Part shown: positions 16,843-26,250 of the stretch, one piece after another | How positions within the stretch are numbered: position 1 is the stretch's first letter | Layout of the letters: the number at the start of each line of letters is the position of its first letter | Assembly: GCA_001874305.1 (NCBI GenBank) | Contig: MPCU01000008.1 | Coordinates: 1 to 64,000, forward strand | From: Bacteriovorax sp. MedPE-SWde | Lineage (GTDB): Bacteria; Bdellovibrionota; Bacteriovoracia; Bacteriovoracales; Bacteriovoracaceae | Length of the DNA: 64,000 nucleotides | Reading direction: 5' to 3' | The notes under the pieces: generated by a model | Seen by the model: only the letters and a program-made list of their open reading frames with translations | The model's database searches: none | Told to the model about the DNA's origin: nothing | Program-made: the position numbers and the translations under genes

Positions 16843-17865
16843 GTGACAACGTATGTTACGCCCATGACAAATAAAAGAGATTACACACTAGTTGAAGGAC
16901 CTAACTGTCACGTTACCCGTAGACGAGAAATCCTTGCCAAGCACCCAGAAGTTAAAGACCTTACAGGTCCTTATCAATTATCTGCCGTATACATAACTCT
17001 CATAGTCCTCGGACAACTAGTTATGGCATATGCTCTAAGAGATCAAGCGTGGTGGGTTATCCTCATTGCTTCTTATGCAATTGGTGCTTTTGCAAATCAC
17101 TCACTCTACGTGATGATTCATGAGTGCACTCATAACGTCGTTTTAAAAACAGCTTTTGGAAATAAGATAATGGGACTCGTTTGTGATATTCCACTAGTTC
17201 TTCCTTCTGCAATGGGTTTTAGAAAGTATCATATGATTCATCACAAGCACCTTGGTGAGTATGCTTATGATCCAGATATTACAAGTTATACAGAATCAAG
17301 ACTTATAGGCAATTCAGCTTTCATGAAAGCGCTTTGGATTGCACTCTTTTCAGTATCTCAAGCTTTGAGACCGCTAAAAGTTCAATATTATAAGCCGCTA
17401 AATATTTGGACAGCTATAAACACTGTTCTTCAAATCATCATCAATATTGCAGTCTATGTTTATATTGGACCGATGGCATTACTCTATCTAGCTCTTTCAA
17501 CTTTATTTGCCCTAGGTCTTCACCCGCTAGGTGGAAGATGGATTCAAGAGCACTATATTACAAAAGAAGGACAAGAGACTTATTCTTACTATGGCCCACT
17601 AAATAAGCTGACTTTCAATATGGGTTATCACAATGAGCATCATGACTTTATGAATGTTGCTTGGATAAACCAACCTAAGATTAGTCAAATGGCCCCTGAG
17701 TTCTATGACTCTTTAAAGTCCTACCAGTCATGGACAAAAGTATTATGGAACTTTATTTTTAATCCAAAGATTGATTCTTTTAGTAGAATCATTCACCCTG
17801 ATCGTCACCCTAAGGCGAGAGATAAAGAGGCCAACCTATATAATAACGTTGACGCCCATTTTTAA
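16843..17865 (+). CDS. Sphingolipid delta-4-desaturase (dihydroceramide desaturase-like)
   Basis: 340-residue membrane di-iron desaturase. Three His boxes are intact: HECTH (93-97), H130xxHH (HMIHH) and HNEHHDF (263-269). Around them are features of eukaryotic DEGS/DES1 proteins: N-terminal LAKHPEVKDLTGP, LGLHPLGGRWIQEHY (225-238), TYSYYGPLN and FNMGYHNEHHDF. DES1 introduces the 4,5-trans double bond of sphingosine. Several membrane segments are visible (50-65, 70-92, 165-175, 195-225). The start is uncertain: the GTG at 16843 has no Shine-Dalgarno sequence and Met8 is possible. Together with the sphingolipid operon 5 kb away this supports true sphingolipid desaturation rather than general fatty-acid desaturation. 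Confidence 0.88.
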   Translation: MTTYVTPMTNKRDYTLVEGPNCHVTRRREILAKHPEVKDLTGPYQLSAVYITLIVLGQLVMAYALRDQAWWVILIASYAIGAFANHSLYVMIHECTHNVVLKTAFGNKIMGLVCDIPLVLPSAMGFRKYHMIHHKHLGEYAYDPDITSYTESRLIGNSAFMKALWIALFSVSQALRPLKVQYYKPLNIWTAINTVLQIIINIAVYVYIGPMALLYLALSTLFALGLHPLGGRWIQEHYITKEGQETYSYYGPLNKLTFNMGYHNEHHDFMNVAWINQPKISQMAPEFYDSLKSYQSWTKVLWNFIFNPKIDSFSRIIHPDRHPKARDKEANLYNNVDAHF

Positions 17866-17867
17866 AA

Positions 17868-17889
17868 AAAGCTCCGATATGGAGCTTTT
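17868..17889. terminator. Bidirectional terminator
   Basis: AAAGCTCC, loop GATAT, GGAGCTTT with a T-run on both strands. It separates the convergent desaturase and DUF1499 genes. Confidence 0.85.
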
Positions 17890-17890
17890 C

Positions 17891-18322
17891 TTATTTCTGC
17901 TTTAAGTATTTCTTAAATTCTTTTATTCGTTTTCGATTCACACCCATATCAGAATACCCGACCCTAGATTCTGATCTAAAGTGAATAGTATTCTTCTTTA
18001 CGAGAAATTCAACGTCATCCTTAAACTTCAACAAACTTGTTGTAAAAACGGCATGGATGTAGCCCTCACGTACAGTGACGACTTCAACATCCGTTCTCTC
18101 TTTCAGCAATATGATTATCTTATCGATGATTTCAGTTTCACTGAGAGTAAGATTCTGTGTAGAGATATAGAATTCATCCCTCTTATCAAAGCTAGAAACA
18201 CAGTTAGGCTTACTCTTACATGGACCTAATTTCCCTTCAGACATTCCCTTGGCAACAATAGTTGAAGAAGAACAGCTCATAGTTAATAAGGCCCAGGCAG
18301 TTAAGAAAAAAATACTTCTCAT
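17891..18322 (-). CDS. DUF1499 lipoprotein
   Basis: 143 residues with a lipobox (LLTMSC, Cys17). The mature part matches DUF1499: LGPCKSKPNCVSSFD, a Tyr-His-Ala strand (GYIHAVFTTSLLKFKDDVEF) and the C-terminal signature RSESRVGYSDMGVNRKRI. The family's function is unknown to me; members are often membrane-anchored. AGGA before the ATG. It lies 17 bases downstream of pepN and is probably cotranscribed. Confidence 0.85.
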   Translation of the reverse strand: MRSIFFLTAWALLTMSCSSSTIVAKGMSEGKLGPCKSKPNCVSSFDKRDEFYISTQNLTLSETEIIDKIIILLKERTDVEVVTVREGYIHAVFTTSLLKFKDDVEFLVKKNTIHFRSESRVGYSDMGVNRKRIKEFKKYLKQK

Positions 18323-18339
18323 GATAATTCCTATTCCAG

Positions 18340-20958
18340 TTAAGCTAAAGTCTTTGAAACTATTTCATAAACATTCTTCGAAAGTCCTTCAATTTTAACG
18401 ATCCCCTCAAGCTCTGCTCTCGCAATATCTTGAAGGTTCTTAGGCATATGCTTAAGATCTCTAAATGCAGAAGCAAGTCTTGAAGCAACTTGAGGGTTAA
18501 TTCCATCAATCTCTTTGATTTGAGCTGATATAAACTTAATACCTCTACCGCTTTCGTGGTTAAATTGAACTTCATTCCTTGCAAATGCACCAATCAAAGA
18601 TCGTACAAGATTAGGTACGTTCTTATCGTAGACATCGCTATCTAATAACTTGATTACATTATCGTATGTCGAGTCATCCTGGCCTGAAGCTTGAGTCATA
18701 AACCACTTTTGCATTACAAGAGTATTATCCTTAAATCTCTTATAGAAGTCTGCGAGCACCTCTTGTGAAGAGTTATGACCGTTAAATACAGATGTTCTCA
18801 TTGAAGACATACGGTCAGTCATATTTGTAGATTCATTATACTGAGTTCTTACTATCTCTTGACCATTATCAAGTGCTCCAATTAATGAAAGAACTCTACC
18901 TTTTAGAGATCTCTTTCCCATACTTGCAGCATCTACTTTAAATTCTTCAACAACATTTAACTCAGAATATACATTCCTTAATTCTGTTTCAAATCTTTCA
19001 GCAAGTGCCTTCTCTAAGAAATCTACAGATCTTTTAAGTCCTGCGTAATTATGAATAGCTTGCTCTTGTGCTAACTCTCCAACACTTGGTAGAGATAAAC
19101 AAACAGACTTAAATGCTTCATCTATTTTAGAATCAGTTAGAACCTTTCCCCAAGCATTAGCAAACTTTTCATCTAGCTCATAATTTTCTGTTGCACACAT
19201 CTTAAGTAGAAGATCTTTTGCATAGACATTACATGATTCAAATCTATTGAACTCATCTGAGTCACTACCCATGAGAAATGCCATATCATCATTAGATAAA
19301 TCTGTTCTGAGTCTAATTGGAGCAGAGAATTGTCTATTTATTGAAGGAACAACTTTTTCAGATACGCCAGTGAAGACAAACTCTTCAGATTCTTTTCTTA
19401 AGTTTAAAACACCTCTAGAGATATCGTCTTGTCCGTTTGCATCTTTTAAGTTTAGTACTAGGTCTGAGCCAGATTCAGTTACAAGACCAATTGCAAGAGG
19501 CATATGAAATGGCTTCTTCGTATCTTGTCCAGGTGTTGCAGGACAAGACTGAGCAACCTTTAAAGTTAATTCTTTTGCATCTTTGTTATAAGAAGACTCA
19601 ACATTAACTACTGGCGTACCTGCTTGATCATACCAAAGCATAAACTGAGAGAAGTCATAGTCGTTATTAGCAACACTCATTGAATGAACGAAATCTTCAG
19701 TAGTAACGGCCTGTCCATCAAATAGCTCAAAGTACTTATCCATTCCCTTTCTAAATCCTTCCTCTCCTAAAAGAGTATGGATCATACGAATAACTTCAGA
19801 ACCTTTTTCATAGATTGTTGAAGTATAGAAGTTATTCATTTCGATATATGACTTAGGTTTAATTGGGTGTGCAGTTGGTCCACCATCTTCAGTAAACTGA
19901 TGTCCTCTTAGCCCATTTACATCATTGATTCGACAAACAGCTCTGGAATTAAGATCAGCAGAAAATTCTTGATCTCTAAATACAGTAAGACCTTCTTTAA
20001 GAGTTAATTGGAACCAGTCTCTACAAGTAACACGGTTTCCAGTCCAGTTATGGAAGTACTCATGTCCAATAACACTTTCGATTCCAAAGAAGTTATCATC
20101 TGTAGCAGTTTCTCTATCTGCAAGGACATAGGCAGAGTTAAAAATATTTAAGCCTTTATTCTCCATTGCACCCATATTGAAAGAGTCAACAGCAACAACC
20201 ATATAAATGTCTAGGTCATATTCAAGGCCAAATCTTTCTTCATCCCATTTCATTGAGTTCTTTAAACTCTCCATAGCATGATTACATTTAGATTCGTTTC
20301 CTTTATCAACATAAATTCGTAAATCAATCTCTCTACCACTTCCCGTTGTATATGAATCTTGAACCATACCAAGGTCTCCAGCAACTAGTGCGTAGAGGTA
20401 AGCTGGCTTAGGGAATGGGTCATTCCAGATCGCAAAGTGTTTCCCATTTTCAAGTTCCCCTGAATCAACAAGGTTTCCATTTGAAAGAAGAATTGGGCAT
20501 TGAGACTTATCAGCAATTACTTTTGTTGTATAAACTGAAAGATTATCCGGTCTATCTATGAAGTAAGTGATTCTTCTAAAACCTTCCGGTTCATTTTGTG
20601 TACAAAAAATTCCGCTAGACATGTAAAGCCCATCAAGAGCTGTATTTGCTTTAGGATCAATTGTATTTTCAATAACGAGATCAAAGTCACTTTCTGGAAG
20701 ATTAATAATCTCTAATGTATTTTCAACAAATTTTAAGTTATCAGTACTTACTAATTCACCATTGACCTTAGCTGAAACAAATGTGAGTTCTTCACCATCT
20801 AGGAGAAGAGATGTTCCACTAAGGTGTTTAACTTTCATCTCATTCTTAACTTTGGTTTGAGTATCATGTAGATCAAAAGTTAAGTATAATTCACTGACAA
20901 GGTGCGTCGGTTCTTTATAGTCTTTTAGAAATTTTGCTTGTGGTGTTTCACCTTTCAT
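18340..20958 (-). CDS. pepN: Aminopeptidase N (M1 family)
   Basis: 872 residues, the usual length for the bacterial alanyl aminopeptidase. Removes N-terminal amino acids from peptides in the cytoplasm. Exopeptidase motif GAMEN at 263-267; zinc site HEYFH (His299, Glu300, His303) with Glu322 in LTLKEG; followed by DRVxNR-like NWTGNRVTCRDWFQ. The full set of M1 and C-terminal helical domains is present. GGAG lies just before the ATG. In a predatory bacterium it would contribute to peptide breakdown. Confidence 0.97.
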   Translation of the reverse strand: MKGETPQAKFLKDYKEPTHLVSELYLTFDLHDTQTKVKNEMKVKHLSGTSLLLDGEELTFVSAKVNGELVSTDNLKFVENTLEIINLPESDFDLVIENTIDPKANTALDGLYMSSGIFCTQNEPEGFRRITYFIDRPDNLSVYTTKVIADKSQCPILLSNGNLVDSGELENGKHFAIWNDPFPKPAYLYALVAGDLGMVQDSYTTGSGREIDLRIYVDKGNESKCNHAMESLKNSMKWDEERFGLEYDLDIYMVVAVDSFNMGAMENKGLNIFNSAYVLADRETATDDNFFGIESVIGHEYFHNWTGNRVTCRDWFQLTLKEGLTVFRDQEFSADLNSRAVCRINDVNGLRGHQFTEDGGPTAHPIKPKSYIEMNNFYTSTIYEKGSEVIRMIHTLLGEEGFRKGMDKYFELFDGQAVTTEDFVHSMSVANNDYDFSQFMLWYDQAGTPVVNVESSYNKDAKELTLKVAQSCPATPGQDTKKPFHMPLAIGLVTESGSDLVLNLKDANGQDDISRGVLNLRKESEEFVFTGVSEKVVPSINRQFSAPIRLRTDLSNDDMAFLMGSDSDEFNRFESCNVYAKDLLLKMCATENYELDEKFANAWGKVLTDSKIDEAFKSVCLSLPSVGELAQEQAIHNYAGLKRSVDFLEKALAERFETELRNVYSELNVVEEFKVDAASMGKRSLKGRVLSLIGALDNGQEIVRTQYNESTNMTDRMSSMRTSVFNGHNSSQEVLADFYKRFKDNTLVMQKWFMTQASGQDDSTYDNVIKLLDSDVYDKNVPNLVRSLIGAFARNEVQFNHESGRGIKFISAQIKEIDGINPQVASRLASAFRDLKHMPKNLQDIARAELEGIVKIEGLSKNVYEIVSKTLA

Positions 20959-21096
20959 ATATTCTCCTACTCTAAAGATCGGGTAATTAGCTTAATTGTG
21001 CTATTTTATACATAAATTAAGCAAATTTGTCACAGCTTGAACCTTAAAAAAAATCGTATATCATTGAAATATAGGAATATTTTAGGATAATTTCAC

Positions 21097-21849
21097 ATGG
21101 CAAACTCTAATCAGAAATATTACTTCTCCACGGCTGAAGAAGATGAAAGAAAGAGCTTCTTTGAAAAGGCCGCAAGTGAAGAACTAATTGTAGAAATTTG
21201 GCAAAAAGGCCAAGAGAAAGATGAGGTTGAGGAATTTGATATTGCAAGCTTTGATGCAGACAATGTCACTCTAAAACTCAAACTTAAAACTGGTCTTCTA
21301 GGAAAGCTAACTGGATCAAAGAATAAAGATAAAGATATCCTTTTAAAAATCTCATTTCACTCTATATATATCTTTACAAGTTCCAGTTTAAAGTATGACA
21401 AAGAGTCAGAGCTCTACTCTCTTGTCGTTGACAAAGAGATATACAAGAGTCAGCAACGTTCAAACTATAGACTCAATGCAAATCGTTTCGTAAAAATTCA
21501 ATTTAAAATAGATAACGAAGTATTTAGTGCACTTGATATTTCCGCCGGTGGAACTAGTTTTACTATTCCTGCAGAGATGAAAGATAGATTCACCAAAGAA
21601 GAAATCCATGAAGGCGCTGTCGTTAGGCTGGCCAATATGAATTATACCATACCGCAGGCCAAGATAGCAGGTACCTGGGAACATGCTTTTAAAGACGAAA
21701 AAGGCAATATTATCGAAGGGTATAAGGTTGGAGTAGCTTTCGTAGACCTACCTAAGAAGATTGAAGAAGACCTCTTTCTATCAATAAACACAGAAGCACG
21801 CGGTGAAGAGCTTAGAAAGAAGGCGCTTGAGAAGAAAAAGAGTTCGTAG
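21097..21849 (+). CDS. PilZ-domain protein (predicted c-di-GMP receptor)
   Basis: 250 residues. The N-terminal half (1-110) is a YcgR-N-like beta domain of uncertain family. The PilZ domain has the c-di-GMP binding motifs QQRSNYR (Arg121xxxArg125) and ALDISAGG (Asp147-x-Ser-x-x-Gly). It has an acidic N-terminus and a Lys-rich C-terminus (KKALEKKKSS), no signal peptide. It may change motility or surface behaviour in response to c-di-GMP; a GGDEF cyclase is encoded at 29806. Its last 38 bases overlap the 3' end of the opposite-strand gene. Confidence 0.88.
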   Translation: MANSNQKYYFSTAEEDERKSFFEKAASEELIVEIWQKGQEKDEVEEFDIASFDADNVTLKLKLKTGLLGKLTGSKNKDKDILLKISFHSIYIFTSSSLKYDKESELYSLVVDKEIYKSQQRSNYRLNANRFVKIQFKIDNEVFSALDISAGGTSFTIPAEMKDRFTKEEIHEGAVVRLANMNYTIPQAKIAGTWEHAFKDEKGNIIEGYKVGVAFVDLPKKIEEDLFLSINTEARGEELRKKALEKKKSS

Positions 21850-22798
21850 AGTTTGTACATTTAGACTCTTCTACAAAATCCTTAACTGTTAAACCCATCA
21901 TCTTAGTCTGCTTAGTCACTTTTCCAAATAGATACTTGGCCTCAAGTTTTGCGAATGACCTTGTGGCACTTGACCAATCACTCCAATAAGAAAATATTAG
22001 ATCTAACTTTTGTGGGCATCCAACTTTCATATTTCTGATAAATGAATCAATATGAGCACCTTCCCTAGACTCAAGAACAGACTTATAACTTCTGTCGTGC
22101 CATCCAGAGTTATATCTTGCCAGGTGATAAGTCACCTTCTCAATATTTCTCTGACCAATAATCTTTAGGTAGTTCCTTTCTATAAATTTCTTAAGCTTAG
22201 GGTGGTTTGGAATATAGTCTATCAATGCGACAGCTTTAGTGAACTCCGCCGACTTACTATAGCTAGTAAGAAGAGCTACTAAATATTTATTCTTCTTTGA
22301 CCAGCTGCCAGGTAACTTTATTTGAAGAGAATTAAACTCTTCAAAATAAATGGTCTTATCCCAAGCGTTAATATTCTTCTTAGAAAAACTTGTACAGGCC
22401 CTATGATGGCAAAGAAAGAGACCTCTTAAAAATGACTTCTGTAGATCTTTATTTAGAAGCTTTACAGAGTTTAGCAAAGAGTTCTCGAGGTCTTCAGTAT
22501 TAATAACTTGAGCTCTCAAATACCATAACTGCTTTAGGTGGGTTTGAGAGATCTCATCCCAATGAGACAAGATATATTTTCTTAGCAAAGGTCTGTTCTC
22601 AGAGTTCTTAAATCGCATTGAATATAGCTCTTCTATTGAACACTTATCGACAGAGAAACAACTAGTTACAACTACTTTCTTGGCCTCTGCCGCTTGTCTT
22701 TCACCGCGCTCTTTTAGCCTATTAAGAGAGGGAACTAAGACCCATCGGCCAAAGACTCCAACGGCAATTATAGTAAGGAGAAATGAGTGTTTCTTCAT
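21812..22798 (-). CDS. Membrane-anchored protein of unknown function
   Basis: 328 residues. A single N-terminal hydrophobic segment (FLLTIIAVGVFGRWVLV) probably anchors it in the inner membrane with a long, mainly helical periplasmic part. Cys pairs (CFSVDKC near 47-53, CHHRAC near 134) suggest disulfides. I recognise no family. Its 3' end overlaps the PilZ gene by 38 bases tail-to-tail. Upstream is divergent from the sphingolipid operon. Confidence 0.65.
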   Translation of the reverse strand: MKKHSFLLTIIAVGVFGRWVLVPSLNRLKERGERQAAEAKKVVVTSCFSVDKCSIEELYSMRFKNSENRPLLRKYILSHWDEISQTHLKQLWYLRAQVINTEDLENSLLNSVKLLNKDLQKSFLRGLFLCHHRACTSFSKKNINAWDKTIYFEEFNSLQIKLPGSWSKKNKYLVALLTSYSKSAEFTKAVALIDYIPNHPKLKKFIERNYLKIIGQRNIEKVTYHLARYNSGWHDRSYKSVLESREGAHIDSFIRNMKVGCPQKLDLIFSYWSDWSSATRSFAKLEAKYLFGKVTKQTKMMGLTVKDFVEESKCTNSTNSFSSQAPSF

Positions 22799-22842
22799 AG
22801 AGAAAAGTACCTAGATAAAAGTTTCACCTAAGGTTTAAAATG

Positions 22843-22871
22843 TTGACTACTTCCTGTCAAATAGGTAGATT
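22843..22871 (+). promoter_or_regulatory. Sigma-70 promoter of the sphingolipid operon
   Basis: TTGACT (22843-22848), exact 17-base spacer, TAGATT (22866-22871), 51 bases before the first start codon. Confidence 0.6.
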
Positions 22872-22922
22872 TGCCGAACTGCCCAAAAACAAGATACTAA
22901 CACAATAAAATCGAGAGTTTAC

Positions 22923-24131
22923 ATGGCCATTGAATTCACAGGCGCTGGTAAGAGAATCATAGAAAAAGCCCAAATGCTTAAAGACAATAACCTCTACCCT
23001 TTCTTCAAAGCAATTGAAGATTCGGAAGGAACAGTTGTTAAAGTTGATGGAAGAGATCAAATTATGGTTGGTTCTAACAACTACCTTGGTCTTACTCACC
23101 ACCCACATGTGAAAGAAGCTGCTATAAAAGCGATCGAAAAATATGGAACAGGTTGTACTGGTTCAAGGTTTCTCAATGGAAACTTAAATATCCATGAAGA
23201 ACTTGAAGAAAAGCTAGCAAATTATCTTGGTCATGAGTCTGCAATAGTTTTCTCAACAGGAATGCAAACTAACCTTGGTGCACTATCAGCAATCTGTGGT
23301 CCAAAAGACTGTATGCTTTTTGATTCAGAAAACCATGCATCTCTAATTGATGCTTCAAGACTAGCTCTTGGAGCAACATTTAAATTCAAGCACAATGATA
23401 TGGAATCGCTAGAAGAGCAAATCGTATCTAATATAAATAGATTTCAAAAAGTTATTATAGTTGTTGATGGAGTATTCTCAATGACTGGTGATATCGCTAA
23501 TCTTCCAAAGATTACTGAGCTAGCACAAAAGTATGGCGCTCATGTTTACGTTGATGATGCCCATGGTATCGGAGTTATGGGAGAGAAAGGAAGAGGAACA
23601 ATGCACCACTTTGGATTAGCTGATAAAGTTGATCTGAATATGGGAACATTTTCTAAATCTTTTGCCTGTATTGGTGGAGTGCTTTCAGGAACTAAGGAAT
23701 CAATTAATTATATCAAGCACGTTGCGAGATCATTTATGTTCTCTGCATCTATGCCACCATCTGCTGTTGCAACAGTAATGGCATGTCTTGATGTTATAAA
23801 CGAAGACAATGACCTTCATGATAGACTTTGGAGAAATGTTGAGTTTATGAGAAATGGATTCAAAGAAATTGGTTTCTACACATATAACTCTCAAACACCT
23901 ATCCTACCAATCTTTATTGGTGACGATATAAAGTCAATGCAAGTAACAAGCTTCTTAGCTGACAAAGGTGTTTTTGCAACTCCAGTTGTTCCACCTGCGG
24001 TACCTAAGGGTGAAGCACTAATCAGAACAAGCTATATGGCCTCTCACAATATTGAAGAGTTAACAAAAGTTCTTGACGTATTTGCTATGGCCAAGAAAGA
24101 ATTTGATATCCCTTCACATATTGGAGAATAA
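22923..24131 (+). CDS. spt: Serine palmitoyltransferase (alpha-oxoamine synthase)
   Basis: 402-residue PLP enzyme predicted to condense serine with an acyl thioester to 3-ketosphinganine, the first step of sphingolipid synthesis. Seen: SNNYLGL, the fold-type I segment FSTGMQTNLGALSA, ring-stacking His138 (SENHAS), DDAHGIGVMG (Asp211/212, His214), PLP-lysine Lys245 in GTFSKSF, and a C-terminal PPAVPKGEALIR. BioF and glycine acetyltransferase share this fold, but the co-operon ceramide synthase and reductase homologues make SPT the best call. No biotin or threonine genes are nearby. Translation of the next gene starts 2 bases after its stop. Confidence 0.92.
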   Translation: MAIEFTGAGKRIIEKAQMLKDNNLYPFFKAIEDSEGTVVKVDGRDQIMVGSNNYLGLTHHPHVKEAAIKAIEKYGTGCTGSRFLNGNLNIHEELEEKLANYLGHESAIVFSTGMQTNLGALSAICGPKDCMLFDSENHASLIDASRLALGATFKFKHNDMESLEEQIVSNINRFQKVIIVVDGVFSMTGDIANLPKITELAQKYGAHVYVDDAHGIGVMGEKGRGTMHHFGLADKVDLNMGTFSKSFACIGGVLSGTKESINYIKHVARSFMFSASMPPSAVATVMACLDVINEDNDLHDRLWRNVEFMRNGFKEIGFYTYNSQTPILPIFIGDDIKSMQVTSFLADKGVFATPVVPPAVPKGEALIRTSYMASHNIEELTKVLDVFAMAKKEFDIPSHIGE

Positions 24132-24132
24132 G

Positions 24133-25260
24133 ATGTCGATAGTAATCGAAAAAGTTAATCTGCTTGAAAGTAAGAAAGATAGAAAGAGATTCATCAACCT
24201 AGCATGGACTCTGTATAAGAATGATCCTTCATGGGTTCCTCATTTAAAAATGGAAATCGAGAAACTCTTTAATAAGAATCACCCTTTCTATGCAACTGCA
24301 GATGTGGCCTTTTGGATTGCAACTAAAGACGGTAAAGACGTTGGCCGTATCATGGCAATCGTTAATCATAACTTTATTAAATTTCATGACGAACAAACTG
24401 GTCATTATGGCTTCTTCGAAGCTCATGATGATCCAACGACATTTAAAGCACTATTTAATATTGCTGAAGAGTGGCTAAAGTCTCAAGGAATGAATAAGAT
24501 GCAAGGGCCTTTCAACCCTTCAACTAACTACGAGTGTGGAAACCTTGTACTTGGTCATGGTGAAAGACCAGTCATGATGATGCCTTATAATCCAGAATTT
24601 TATCAAACACATATTGAAGGTCTAGGTTTTGAAAAGGCCAAAGATCTTGTAGCTTACCACCTCGATTCTAAATTTGAGATGCCTGAGATTATTCAAAAAA
24701 TTTCAGCAAGAGCAGAAAGTAAGAATAATATTACATATAGAACAATTAGTAAGAAAAATTGGATGAAGGAAGTAGATTTGATGTATGAAATCTACAATGA
24801 TGCCTGGGAACATAACTGGGGCTTTATTCCAATGACTAAGGACGAGTTCTATGGAACTGCTGGTGATCTTAAAATGGTTGCTGATGAAAGGCTTATTCTC
24901 TTCGCACTAGTTGACGGAAAGGAAGTTGGATTCATCGTTGCACTTCCAGATCTTAATCAAGTATTTCAACAAATCCCAAGTGGAAAACTTCTTCCTACAG
25001 GAATCTTTAAATTCCTCAATGCGAAGAAATATATGACAGGTGTAAGGGTTCTTACAATGGGTGTTAAGCAGGAGTATCGTAAGTACGGACTTGCTTCTAT
25101 CCTCTATCAAAGATGTCATCAAAATATCCTTAAGTACCCTAAGTATGAAACTATTGAAATGAGTTGGATTCTTGAAGATAACCTCAACATGAATAAGCCA
25201 CTTCTTAGAATGAATGCTAAACCGTATAGAAAATATCGTATATTTGAAAAAGGGATCTAA
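24133..25260 (+). CDS. GNAT-type bacterial ceramide synthase candidate (bCerS)
   Basis: 375 residues. GGAG (24123-24126) inside the end of spt is 6 bases before this ATG, so I start here rather than at earlier in-frame codons. The protein has no membrane helix. Its C-terminal half shows a GNAT fold (VRVLTMGVKQEYRKYGLASILY, the acyl-CoA pyrophosphate loop region), preceded by an N-terminal segment with NDPSWVPHLKMEIEKLFNK and MQGPFNPSTNYECG. This family, next to SPT, contains the ceramide synthase described in Caulobacter, which N-acylates the sphingoid base and is unrelated to eukaryotic CerS. Function is inferred from family and operon position. Confidence 0.82.
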   Translation: MSIVIEKVNLLESKKDRKRFINLAWTLYKNDPSWVPHLKMEIEKLFNKNHPFYATADVAFWIATKDGKDVGRIMAIVNHNFIKFHDEQTGHYGFFEAHDDPTTFKALFNIAEEWLKSQGMNKMQGPFNPSTNYECGNLVLGHGERPVMMMPYNPEFYQTHIEGLGFEKAKDLVAYHLDSKFEMPEIIQKISARAESKNNITYRTISKKNWMKEVDLMYEIYNDAWEHNWGFIPMTKDEFYGTAGDLKMVADERLILFALVDGKEVGFIVALPDLNQVFQQIPSGKLLPTGIFKFLNAKKYMTGVRVLTMGVKQEYRKYGLASILYQRCHQNILKYPKYETIEMSWILEDNLNMNKPLLRMNAKPYRKYRIFEKGI

Positions 25261-26237
25261 TGAAAATTCTCGTAACTGGTGCGACAGGTTTTGTAGGTTC
25301 ACACTTAACTGACAAATTAGTAGCTGACGGTCACGAGATATTCTCTCTCATTAGAAGTGAGACAAAGGCCAAGAGCTTTAATACTAAAGGGCAATATGTA
25401 ATTGGCTCACTTTCCTCTAAGGAAAAACTATCTTGGATAAATGAGCTCCCAGAAGATCTCGACGCTGTTATTCATACAGCAGGAATTGTTCATGCTAGCG
25501 ATATAAAAGTTTTTGAAGAAATTAATTTCTTAGCGACTAAGAATCTGACAGAACAACTTTCAAATAAATACAATAAGCTACATTTTACATTCATCTCATC
25601 TCTTGCGGCCGGAGGACCAAGCTCCCCCTCAAAAATGAGAACAGAGAAAATGCAAGACTCACCAGTTAGTGCTTACGGTGTGTCAAAGAAAGTAACTGAA
25701 GAGTATTTCTCAAAAGAGCTACCAACTAATTGGACATATAATTGTATCAGACCTCCAATGGTAATTGGTCCTAGAGATCCGGCCGTTCTTGACGTCTTCA
25801 AGATGGTTAAATCAGGATTAATTGTTGGGCCTGGCCTTGATTTTAAGACTAAGGAATATAGTTTTGTTTGTGTTCATGACCTAGTTGACGCAATTATATT
25901 ACTCGCTACTAAGAAGTCTTCTGGCACGTACTATGTCGGTCATGATGAAGTCATTACCTTTGAAAAACTCATTAAGACTATTCAAGTTGAATTAAATAAG
26001 AAGTTGGTTTTTAACCTTCCTATTCCTACTCCACTATTAAGTGTCGCTGCAAATGTTGTGGCATTACTACCAATCCCTAATAGACTTACAAAAGACAAAG
26101 TTAACGAGTTAGTTCAAACTGCATGGTCATGTGACAATGAACTACTTAAATCGAATCTAGGTTTCTTACCTAAGTGGGACATTCAAAAAACGGTAGCACT
26201 TACAGCGAAAGACTACCGTGAAAGAAAGTGGTTATAA
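25260..26237 (+). CDS. cerR: Extended SDR, predicted 3-ketosphinganine/ceramide reductase (CerR)
   Basis: 325-residue NAD(P)-dependent epimerase/dehydratase-family protein. Rossmann motif GATGFVG (7-13), Ser113/114 and catalytic Tyr139-xxx-Lys143 (SAYGVSKK), plus IRPPMVIGPRDP. The ATG shares its first base with the TAA of the previous gene (TAATG), a sign of translational coupling. In Caulobacter and Bacteroides an extended SDR in this context reduces the 3-keto group. It converges on the PAP2 gene with 13 bases between stops. By sequence alone it could be another sugar epimerase; the operon is what points to CerR. Confidence 0.82.
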   Translation: MKILVTGATGFVGSHLTDKLVADGHEIFSLIRSETKAKSFNTKGQYVIGSLSSKEKLSWINELPEDLDAVIHTAGIVHASDIKVFEEINFLATKNLTEQLSNKYNKLHFTFISSLAAGGPSSPSKMRTEKMQDSPVSAYGVSKKVTEEYFSKELPTNWTYNCIRPPMVIGPRDPAVLDVFKMVKSGLIVGPGLDFKTKEYSFVCVHDLVDAIILLATKKSSGTYYVGHDEVITFEKLIKTIQVELNKKLVFNLPIPTPLLSVAANVVALLPIPNRLTKDKVNELVQTAWSCDNELLKSNLGFLPKWDIQKTVALTAKDYRERKWL

Positions 26238-26250
26238 CTCTTAGAACTTA

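Noticed and set aside
22923-24131. BioF or glycine C-acetyltransferase instead of SPT
   Set aside because: Fold and active-site residues are shared, but biotin or threonine-degradation genes are absent while ceramide synthase and reductase homologues are directly coupled.
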